From Cloeon dipterum (taxonomy: Eukaryota; Arthropoda; Insecta; Ephemeroptera; Baetidae), in the NCBI RefSeq assembly GCF_949628265.1, contig NC_088786.1, forward strand, positions 23,085,681-23,149,680: a DNA stretch of 64,000 nt. The letters are read 5' to 3'. The position numbers were made by a program, and so were the translations under genes. Below the pieces are notes generated by a model. The model was not told the origin of the DNA. It saw only the letters and a list, made by a program, of their open reading frames with translations, and ran no database searches. This document shows, piece by piece, positions 1 through 11,000 of the stretch. Position 1 is the first letter of the stretch, and each line of letters opens with the position of its first letter.

Positions 1-2887
1 GATGTTTAGGGAAAAAAACCTTTACACATGCAATTTGTTCCAAAAATCTCATTTATATGTTGGCTAAACTCCAGTTTCTTCCAAGCTTTTAGTCGGTTAA
101 GCAGTTGTTTTATTTTCTTGCAAACCTTTTTTGGTCTCGGAGAGAGCTAGTCGTGGTGGTCTAGGATAATTTTTTCACTTTATACTCCAGAGGAGATGAG
201 ACGTACAGGTTATTTGAATTTTGGCAGTACGGCCCTGTCGCACTCGAGCAGCTACCACCCGATTGCAATTTTCGCCACATAACTCACTAATGCTCGCCGC
301 CGCGCACAGCCGCCTTCAAATGTTGCAAGGTGGATAATATTTCATTTTCGCTCTATCATTTCGCCCCCCTGATTTATCGATTCGCAAGTGCGGGTCGCGC
401 GCGATACATTCATCTCGGGAGCGGGGGTGTTTTCGGCCCGCGCGCGTACGTACGATGTTGTCCTCGGCGCACCGCACCGCCGAGCAGAAGGAGAATGCTT
501 TCTTTTTGTGAGGCGTGCGGAGAAACACGACGAGCAGACGGGCCAAATTTACATAATAGCCGAGGTGCCATAAATCGCAATATACACCCGGACGAGTCGC
601 ACACCAAAGAAATTGCCTGCGATCTTAGCGTGATTTATGCGTGCGGTCGTCGCAAATTGGAACATAACGCGCGTACACACCGCAGTCTCGCTCCCTCTGC
701 CTCGAGAGTGGGCGAGCGAGTGAGTGAGTGAGCCGCCCGCTCCGCCACTACTTGACACACAACAAGAAGAAGAGGCCTCGAGCCGTGAGCCGATGCTTCT
801 GCTGTTTTAGCCACAGTTGAAATGAAGAAGTTATGCGCGTTTATTGGTCTATAGCAGCGGTTCAGTCCGCGCGCCGTCTCCTGAGGGCTGACCTTTTTTA
901 ATGGAGCGCTATTAAAAATATATTCGCTTTCCGGAGGCAAGTTTGCCGTTTAAAATCCTGCTGTAAAAACGCCAGAGGCCGGTATATTTACTCGGGCTTT
1001 TAGTCGAGTCTGCTATTTATGTGATTGCACTACTTTGGGATTTGTTTTGACAGAAAAACGAATCGTAACTTTCCTCCTCAGCTCAGTCAGAGCGGCTCAA
1101 AAAGTCCCAGCCGTGAATGATGTGATCCGAGAAGGAAGGGAAAGTCGGATCGGATTGGAGCTGCCGTTTGCGACGCCACATATTTACTTTCTTTTCAGTT
1201 TGGCGACTAAATAAAATTGGATTTGCAACTCATTTCTCCTAAGCTGCCTCACCTGTCTGCACGGAGGATTAGTGCTGCAGTGGCGGCGAGAGAACTGTGA
1301 AAGCAAGCATTCCATCTTCTGTGTGCGGCAGCAAATACCATTCATACCCTAATCGATTGTTGCAAGCTGTTGCTGTGCGAGATCTGCACTGCGTTAAATT
1401 TATTGATTGAACAACACACTCAGTCAATATTTTTGCCATTCTCAAGCATTGAAATCATCAAAATGCAACATTACGAGGTTATGAAAAAGAAAATTGCTTT
1501 TTAATATCCTCCGCCCATGCCATTTAGCTTATATTCGAAAAATGAACCATCATCATTCGAAATTAAACTCTTTTTACGCCAGAAATGACGTTAAGGGGAA
1601 AAAGTCAGCTTCGATGAAGTCAACCAAATAGCGAGCTTTCTCGTCTCCCAGACAAGATGGTTCTTGAATGTTTCCAACTCAAAGCAAACCGCTGTCTGCA
1701 GCAAGGCATCACAGTCAGAAAGTGCCCCTAAGTGCAGCCACAGCCCTAGCGGTAACCCTAGCTTAGCCTTTCTTTGACTCGTCTTAACCCTGCCTTTTAT
1801 ACCAAGCCTCGACATCCGCCAAACCGCAGCCCTGTCCTCTCGTAAAACTGAGAGCTTAAACCGAGCTGAAATTCTGGCTTCTACCGCTCAATTTGGCTGG
1901 TTCGCCGTCTCAGCAAATTAATGCAGCGCTCGCAGCGCTGCAAATAAAATGTCACTTCATTTATTAGGCCCTGCGGTGGTCGCCGAAGACAGCGCAGATC
2001 AGCGCTTTTTTTAGGCGTCTGTGTGCATGGACAGTGTACAAAACGCCTCTTTTCCAAGTGCTGTGATTCGAGTCACGAAATGCTCTCTCACACGCACTTG
2101 CCAACTGTAAGCCAATGGCCGGCACGCTGTCGGGATAATTTCCGAATCAGAAGCTACTTAGCGAAGTTTGCCGAAAACTAACTTTGTCCAAGTGGAGTGT
2201 TTCACGCGAGCGGCTCCACTTTCTCCCGTCTAATGAGTGTACCGTGTTTCCCCTCGCCACGTTCGACAACGCACACACGCCTCCTCGCAGCGCCGGGGTC
2301 GTCGGGGCTGGAATGTACCAATTATCTCGCCGCACTTTATCGCACTTTTAATCGAGGCCCCTCGGCAAGAAAATTGCGATTCATTTGCTAAAAGCGGCCT
2401 AGCTGCCAAGAAGTTCCCTTTTTCTGCCCGCGCTCGCTCCTAAAACCCTCTCTGAAGATTTTCTCGTTTGCGACGCGTCTCGAAGGAAAACCACAGAGCA
2501 GTTTTTTCTTCTAAATTGGTTTTTGAGAGGCATAAATTACTTAAAAATGCAAATGCCGCGCGCATTAAAATGAAACACCGCCACCGCACGGCTGGCAATA
2601 AGAGCGTCCCAGCAGCCCAACGCAAGCGAGAGAGCGCGCATCATCGTGCCACTTTATGAGGTTATGGACAAAAATTGCTTTTAATTTACGCCGCCTCCAG
2701 CCCCCGCGTCTTATCGACCTTCCCTCCGGCCCAACGTTGTTCTGCAAACGAGAACGAAAAACTGAACTAAACTTGTTTCCTGGCGAATGTCTCTCGAATC
2801 TCAAATACTTTATATCGGCTCTGAAAATGTGTTTCGACGAAAAGGATTTTGATGTACGCATACGAAGCAGTTCTTTCGTAAAAAGTA

Positions 2888-2919
<32 letters not shown>

Positions 2920-5533
2920 GGGGAATCATTGCCAATATTTCTTGCTGACTGCCAGGCACAAAATCCTTCCTTAATTGAATGGTTTCCAAAAGCTCCGATC
3001 CAATCTTTTTACCTTTTTCAAATTTAAACACGGAACTCAAAGTAAGTGATTTATTTCAATAGATAATGTACAATTTTTGCACCTCAAAAATCATTATTCA
3101 GTTTACAATTGGAACGGAAACTACAAATCTAGATATTTGACGTACTACATAACATTAATGATGGCCTGGATTCTGACAAGGAAATCTCTATTTTCTATGT
3201 TGTGCTATCCTCATGAATTGACACTTATGCTCTCTTCTGATTGTTGTTCCCTTGCCAATAGAGAAAAACTTAACTGACATGAAGGCGAGGATGGTCTACT
3301 CTTTACTTTTACCTGGGGCTCGCCGCATATCTTTCTATCCAGCACGCTCTGTTTTTAACACGCCGGCCGGTTTAATTTGCTCAAATAGCATTTTCTAATT
3401 AATGGATATATGTGATATTTAAAAAAATATTTTTCACCGGTCTCGTCGTTGCATGGAAAGCACAACTAGTTACGTGTTTGTGTTTTGTTTAATAGTGTTA
3501 TCCAAACATGTAACCAACAATTTAACTGCTCGGGATTTTTCTTGTTACGACATTCTTTTAAATAAAATATTTCGATGGTAAGAGGCATCTCGTCTACCGC
3601 TGCATTATCCTCCTTAGATCTACAAGTGGCGAGCAACGTTTGTCTGGCTTCGGGAATTCGCGGTATCAGATCTGGCAACCCTATTCAAACGCGCGAAACT
3701 GGTGCAATGCTACAAAATAAGTCTTGCTTTGAAAGCGTGTATGTTAAACCTATAATTGGCTTGTTCCACTGCTAGAACAAACACGGCGCATATAGATCAC
3801 ATCTTAATATACGGCGAGCAGGCTGCAGAATGAAAAGGAGCGAAATATTTGTTCAGCGCAGTTTTCCGGCTCGGCAGCGCAGATCGTCTTGTATACCCAA
3901 AACTTTTACTTGGGCGAGCACAGTGACCCCCGCGCACTCGGTTATGATAAGGTGTGCTGTGCACGTGTGTGATTTATTTAAGCCGCAGCGCCAAAACGCC
4001 CTTAAGGATAAATACATCGAGCGACCAAAAAGCACGCCAGGCCCGTCGAGAGAGCTAACCCTTTTCGCAGGCATTAGCAGGCGAACACCAGGCACTTCAA
4101 GCCACAAGCGGGCGCAAAATTTAAAACATCCTCTAACGATAAAAGTACACAGCGCAGAAAGGCGGCGGGCGGTTGTGGTGGCGAGAGATAGAGGGCCAAA
4201 CTTTCGCCTGTTTTTCCACGAATACATAACGTTGAGAATCAAAGGTAGCGAGAGAGTCATTAAAAGCTCCGACGACGCCGATGGTGAATAATTAACAGAG
4301 CTGCGCGCTACGCCTTGGGCATTTTTATATTTATTGATTGGATTTTTTAACTGGAGCGAGCGTGATTCCAGCAGGCGTCCTGCAAACTCGTTAATGAGTA
4401 AATAAACCAAAGTTATTTTGGACGCAACTACGATAGCAAAAAGTTTCGTAATTTAAAAGCATTCACACTTTTTATTTGCCAAGCGCAAAGGTTTAAACGA
4501 TACACTTACTCCTCCTTTTTTTCAACTTTAGTCGTGAATCGATCTCCTCAGCGCGTGAATATTACATAACGTTTTCCTTGTCCCCAATGAATGTACAATG
4601 ACAATAATTGTACATATATTCAAATACAGGTAGATCATTCACTAACAGGGGCACTCTAAAGATTCTACTTACAAGAAGTGATTCGTTTACCCTGTTTTTA
4701 GGTGAACCTCATGCAGTGGTCGAAATATTTTTGAATGCTAGTAGTTAGCTTTTAAAAATGATTGAGCAATCATGATATCATCAACCACTCTTTTTCCAAT
4801 GATTAAACGAAAAATGGCTTCAAAATTCTACGTTTAAAATTTCCCATTTAAACCTCTCAACGAGTTTACCACTTTGGCACTCCAAAACTCATTACATCGA
4901 TCAAAATTTCGAATCAAAAATGTCTTGCTCTTTACTTATTTAAAATATCGCTCAAAAAGCTTTCAAATTCATTCAATTTTCCCGCATCTAATACGTAGCA
5001 TTCTAAGAGTTTCCATGCAAGTTAAATATTTACGTTTCTCTATATATGTATATTAAAATACAAAACTTTGAAATAGAATATGGAGATGAAAGAAATATTT
5101 GTTTATATTAAAGTTGGATGAATGATCAGAAACAACTATACTCAAGGGTGCTTATGGTAAAAGGCCGAAACACATAATTTTATAGCCACTTTCTACTTAA
5201 AAGTTAAAATTGACCGGGGTCCACGAATGGCATCTTGCAATATTTTGGCAGTCGGATTACCTTTAGAGCGTGTTTCAAAGCTAATTAAATTACTCTCCAG
5301 CTCTCTTTTAACGAATTTGGGACGCTAAGCCTTTTCCTTGCTACAAAAAGTATTTCGGTCGGCTTTCGATAAATGAGACGAAAACGGAGGCGAAACACGC
5401 AGAAGCTGACTAATCAAACGTGGGCGAGCGGCGAGTGAGAGAGCGCTAGTGTTGCCGGCGCTCGCTGGGATGCTGCGGCGCCGCGATGAAGGCATCAGCA
5501 CGCGCGAGCGCGATGACACTGGGCCACCGCCGT
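1..5533. other. Gene-free stretch, no gene recognised
   Basis: I found no open frame here with protein-like composition plus matching splice sites. The open frames present are short, overlap on both strands and coincide with GC-rich patches, for example at 330-760 and 3830-4410. A short TG/AG dinucleotide tract lies at 2888-2920. AT-rich and CpG-rich patches alternate. The stretch could hold distal regulatory DNA for the peptide gene that starts near 5565, or untranslated exons of a gene to the left, but nothing in the sequence proves either. Confidence 0.5.
2888..2920. repeat. TG/GA dinucleotide microsatellite
   Basis: A run of TG units passes directly into a run of GA units. It lies in non-coding DNA and has no apparent coding role. 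Confidence 0.9.
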
Positions 5534-5539
5534 TATAAA
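5534..5539 (+). promoter_or_regulatory. TATA box of the peptide-precursor gene
   Basis: A TATAAA sits in GC-rich DNA. Just downstream is a GC-rich leader that ends at a strong donor (GT at 5650-5651, context CCAGG/GTGAGT). The expected start of transcription, about 30 bases downstream, is near 5565. That gives a non-coding first exon of about 5565-5649, which contains no ATG. It would splice to the acceptor immediately before the ATG at 6576. This is inferred from motif spacing. Confidence 0.55.
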
Positions 5540-5829
5540 GAGATTGCCAGAGGCTCGGGGTGCTAGTGTGACACGGAGTCGGCCTGAGTCACGCTGCTGC
5601 TGCTCCTGCTGAGCTGGCGAACGGACCTCGGCGCGAGTCTGCGGCCAGGGTGAGTGAGTGAGTGCGAGCCGACAAAGAATTTGGCGATGCAGGCCACGCG
5701 CCCCGCTGCCTCTTTTGAAGCAAATTAAATTCCTGCGCGGCAGCCAGAGGGACGGAACGGCATCGGTCCGTGCGTTTCTCCGTTCTCTCTTTTAGCTCAG
5801 CTGATTCCGGGCAAACGAATTTTTATCGC

Positions 5830-5872
5830 GTGTGAGTGTGTGTGTATGTGTGTGTGTGTGTGTGTGTGTGTC
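5830..5872. repeat. GT microsatellite in intron 1 of the peptide gene
   Basis: A nearly pure GT repeat with a few interruptions lies in the first intron of the small secreted-peptide gene. Confidence 0.9.
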
Positions 5873-6200
5873 TGTGCCTCGCCGATTTATGATCGCGCGT
5901 CTCTCTTTCCCGGCAAATTGTTTTATTACTGCCTCATTTCTCCTCTCTCCTCATAATCGGAGCGGTACGGAGCATGTGTTTATTTCTCCGTGGTTCAATT
6001 TTCCCTGAAACTTTTATTGCCTGCAGCAGACAAAAAGGATTCGCATGATGCAGAGCAATTTTCTAGATTTCCATCGCATTATCTCGGGAGTTTGATATCT
6101 GATACGGCTTTTTCGCAACAAAAGTGAGAATCGATCTGCTTTCTTTGGGGGAAAAATTTCGCTGCGATTGTTTACGCCAAGAGCTTTCAGCTGACTGGAG

Positions 6201-6244
6201 CTTCTCTCTCTCTCTCTTTCTCTCTCTCTCACTCACTCACACAC
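6201..6244. repeat. CT/CACT microsatellite in intron 1 of the peptide gene
   Basis: A CT-rich repeat grades into CACT and CA units. The SL-rich and RE-rich open frames that cross it are artefacts of the repeat. Confidence 0.9.
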
Positions 6245-6575
6245 AGCGCGAAGACGCTGTCTTCGCCCTCGTATTTCCATTCCATTCACTCACGCCGAGG
6301 GTCATTAATTAAAAAAGCCGACCGCTCCTTAATTTGAATCGCACTGCTCGTAAATCACTCGGCTGGCCTTCCGTCCCTCGCCGAAAACAAATCCGCGGCC
6401 TAATTTTTGGCAGAGCCACCGCCGGCAGCCTATTCACTTCTTTACTCTCTGCCTTTTCCCATTCACCGCAGATATAATTTATCCGCAGTGAACCGCTCCA
6501 GCCCGGCTCAGCCCCTCCGCCCTTTTCTTTTATAATTTATTAACGAGCTAATTCGCGGTGCTTTGCCGGTTGCAG

Positions 6576-7980
6576 ATGTTGCACGTGTTGAACGCAGCGT
6601 TGCTTGTGCTCCTTGGAGCCACTCACTCGAGCCAACAGCTGCCGAATAACAACCTGCAAAACAACGAGGCGCCCTTCCTCCTCTCAGACCTGCCCTTCCT
6701 CGACTCAAACAATTTCGACCCAACAGGTGAGATGCCCGTGTTTTCTGGATCCGTCTTCAAAATATGTGTTCCGCCTGGAAACTTCTGTTTTTATGAGTGC
6801 AATCTAGGATGTCAACTCGAATATAACATCTGCGTAATGCAACCTGCGAAGCATAACTGTGACGCGCGTTGCCTACGCCAAACTTGTGAGAGGTATTCAT
6901 GAAATGAAAACTCACGCCCATTCCTGTGTCTGAATAAAACAAAGCACTTCCACCATAGCCATACTCTTGGCCTGATTTTTTTATAATTTTTATTATGAAG
7001 CAATATGACTTCGAAGTAAAACCATCTCATTTCACGGCTTTAAATAAAAGAAATCAAAGTGGCCCAAATTTAAAAGCTTTAACTTTTGTATAACCTAAAA
7101 GTGTAGGAATACTGATTAATAGTCAGATTGGTATAACTTAGGAAAAAATCAGGGATTTTTAATTCGGACATAGTATTTGAGCCAGATCAAGAGGAGATTT
7201 GAGCTTCAATTATATATTTTGGGAAGAGGAAAAAGGAATGGATCTACCAGCTCATGCGTTTTTTAAATTCCCTGTCGAAGAATGGAGCAAAAAAGAATAA
7301 AAAATTCTACAGTTGTAGTCCCCTTTGGAGTTACATCCAAAATGTTTTTTGTATATATATTTCATTCACACAGCTTTAGCTGGAATATAGAGGAAAGCAT
7401 GAAAAATTGATGGAAGCATGCTTTGACCTGTGTTAAAAGCTACCTTTTTCTCATTCAAAGCTTCCAATATAAAATTTTGCATAGCGGGGGTGAAATGAAT
7501 GTCATTTGAAACAAAAAAACAACAAAGCAGTCTGGCTGGACAACGTAAAATTGCAAAAATGCGACGTGCTGGCTCAGAGCAGTTATTTCGCAGAGAAATG
7601 TCTGCTCGGTGTGGTGCATGTCGGCCCAAAGTGACTGCCGCGCGTTTTTCTGCCCTTTTTATTCCTCTGCGCGAGTGGCTTGCTTGCAACCAATTCCATG
7701 ACCGACCCGCAATTTCCAAAGTTTGCGCCTTGAAATCGTAAATAAAAGCTGCACATTCAGTGGAACGACAGTCGCCTAATTAAAGGCCACAAGGGGGCCG
7801 GGGAGGTGACGCGTGGGAGCTGTGAAATAAAATTCTTTGGTCATGCAGAACGTTCCGCTCACGACGTCGAGATGGAATATGCAAATACAATGGGCGGGAG
7901 GCGTGTGTATGGGAGCGCGTGGGGCTGCACACATGCCGTGCTAAAATCGTGCAGCAAGCACTCACGCACAACCCCAGCAG

Positions 7981-8041
<61 letters not shown>

Positions 8042-11000
8042 CTTTTTGTGTGCGAAAGCTCTCAAATGTAAATGCTGGCGAGGCGCGCGGCACAGCCAGT
8101 ATGCAGTTTCACCTCGAGTCAGTCAGACAGACAGCCAGCGTCGACGGCTTTTATCAAATCTGCGCTCGGCTGGTGGAAATTTAAATTGCACCGCCGCCTG
8201 TGCTGTGCCGCCGCCGCACACCGCTTCCAAGATATATACAAATTTAATGGATAAACACCGCGGAAAAGGGCTTTTATGCGGCCCGCGGGATTGTGTGAAC
8301 TTTTTCTTTCTCTCGCTAAACTTGGCCCAGACTTCATACATGATGCGCCGGGCTTGCTTTTTTGACGCCTCGGCCTTCTTCAATTTCGGTAAATTTGAAT
8401 ATAATAACTCTTTGGCAAGTGCAGTGATTCTATCAGAGTTTTTTTCTCCCTCCCTCAGCGTAGTGTGCCAGAAACGCGCGGCGCACGGGAAAGTGGAAAG
8501 TTTTGAAGCCTCTTTACAGAGTGCGTGTCTTCGGATTCCATTATTTGCGCAAGGTGTATGCGTCGCTGGATAAGTTTGGTCATGTAACGTTTTCCTCGTT
8601 GGAGTAGCACAGCCGAACTTTAAATTATATGGCCGAGATCGCGCTCCATTCAGAGGCTTGAGCAATCTTTTATCAGTGGATTTCGAGAAAGTACAAGATT
8701 TATGATATTTACGTAACTCTTGCGTTTTTTTCACTTCACATCTAAAAGTAGGTGATTCTAGTGCACCTGTGAACTTGCAGTCTCAATGAAATTTCCATCT
8801 GATTTCCAGATGTAGGGCCTATTTTCGAATTCAAATGGTTTTCCCAACCAACCGCACAAGTCACCAGCGGCAAAATCGACTCATTTCCATAACATGTCAA
8901 TCTAACTCCCGTGGTTTCAAACAGCAGAACGCAGAATCCCTTTTTATTCAATACTCTGCACATAAAAATTTGTGGTCGAGTTCTCTCCAACAAACGTTGA
9001 AAGTCAAATTTCCTGTATTTCACATGAGCATCAGGGCTTATAACTTTCGCAGATATTCACTTAACAAAAAGGCAGCAAATTTTAAGATAATAATGAACGA
9101 ATATTGATGAATTTAACACTTAAAAGACAACATTCACTTAGCGGCTTGATAAAAAGTTTAACTGTTTTTCATATCACGGAAATGGTAGAAATTGAATAAT
9201 TTATATTCATAATTGATATATTCATATATTTGCACTCAGTCCTAATTTGCGTAGGAGTGATAGATTTGAATTATATAATCAAACCATATTATTGGTCCAC
9301 AAACCATATTATTGGTCCATTAATAGCTTAAAATTAATACCAATTGGATGGCTTGTATTTGGGGGTCGATTTCAGGCTGAGTGCGTAAGGTACACTCTCA
9401 CCTGCATTGCCGTGACGGGTCCATTCGCAAATGGGGGGCGTTTGAAAGCGCTCTGAATCGCTGATTTTCCAGCATGAGTGAAATTAATTTCAGGAGAATT
9501 TTTATTTAGTAAAATGTGTTTGAAAATAATCCAACTAATTAAACTTTTGAAACACAAAGGATGAGCTCGCTCCGTGACATTTAACACTGCTGCATCTTGG
9601 CGGCAACACGCGCTTTGAAGAGAAAGTAACTCAAAACTGAGTTTGTCTTTTCTTTCATTTAGCCGACACTGCCGCCGCAGGGGGTGCGGGGGGTGGCTTC
9701 CGCTCGTCTCCTATTACCTAAATCAGGCCTTTTTCTTTTTGGAATCAACTTCTGGAAAGACGGCGACCCTGTTAAAGAAGAAACCCAATATCCTGTCGCT
9801 AAAAAGGAACGCATTCTCAAGAGTGGCGCGGCGGGCAGGCAGGCCAGCGTGCAGTTAATAACAAAAGTAATCTCGACTGCAAACAGACTGGCTGACTGTC
9901 GCTCGTATTGTGCGAGATGCAACATAAATCCAGGCCATGCTTTGTGAAAGCGAGTGAGTGAGTAATGGAGCTCCAATTGAGCAGAAGTGCCGCTGACGGA
10001 CGGGTTGCTTGCGTTTTTGCCGCAGCGCAGCGTCGAAATAAGCTCTGGATTGCGCCCGGCGACTAACGGCCGCAGCACAGACACAATTTTATTAATATTG
10101 CATCGGGCGTTTTGTCCCCGATGTTTTTGTTGCACTCCTCAGCAGCCACAGTATACGTGCGCGCGTTCTCTTGTAATACACCAGCCGGCTGCGGCGAGCT
10201 AAAAAGGCGTTTTTGTTACGACAAGCTCCCCGAGTACAAACAAACAAACAAACAATTTAGTCCGCCGCCACCGCTTCTTGTGTTTTTATATACTGTGTGC
10301 ATGTTGCAAGAAAATACATAAACATCATTAGTGCAGCTCGAAATCCGAGTTGGGCCGGCTCGCTGGCCGTGCTCCAGTTCTTCTGGCTGCAGTTGTCCGT
10401 TTGTCGAGTCCTCCTCTCGTGTGCAGCTCATGGAAATACTCTTTACATGCAAATGTGGCACTGGCCAATGATTCGCCCTTTATTTTGCCCAGGGGCCCGA
10501 TCCAGTCCAAACCGCTCCCATGAATATTGCTGTTTTCCTTCGATTGCTCTAGGACACAGAGATAGCATCGCGTTCCAAATCGTTTCGCCCATGGAGTGGC
10601 AATTTTTCGGGAGCTACATCAGTAAAATACGCTTGAGGGACCAATCTTTGCTTTTGTAAATGCTTCACAGAGAGTTAAGGATAGCATGGGATGATTTGCT
10701 CGAGAAGCGAGTATCTCTATAATAATTTCGTTGGATTTACTAAGCTCATTGAAAAATGGTTGGGTAAATTAATTCCAGTTCAATTGTTCTATACATGAAT
10801 TTAAAATTTTAAAAACAACTGGGAAAGAGGGAAAAATAAAATCTATCCACGCAAAGAATACAGCTTGAGCTCATGGACACATAGCGGTTCATTGTGCCAT
10901 GCCATTCAGTGTTGAGATTCACAGGCACTATAGATTGATTACAGCTTTTAAAATAAAGTATCTAAAATAGTTTCATCCAAATGAATTGAATAAAACCTAA

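Noticed and set aside
3830..4410. Overlapping open frames of 153 and 185 codons on opposite strands
   Set aside because: Mutually antisense frames in a GC-rich patch with no signal peptide, motif or flanking splice signals; most likely chance.
7806..8573. 255-codon plus-strand open frame
   Set aside because: It is kept open by the CT microsatellite (Ser-Leu run) and CpG-rich DNA, has no domain, and lies in intron 2 of the peptide gene.
8123..8734. 203-codon minus-strand open frame
   Set aside because: It overlaps the previous frame antisense, its composition is rich in Lys, Arg and Cys without any motif, and no splice structure supports it.
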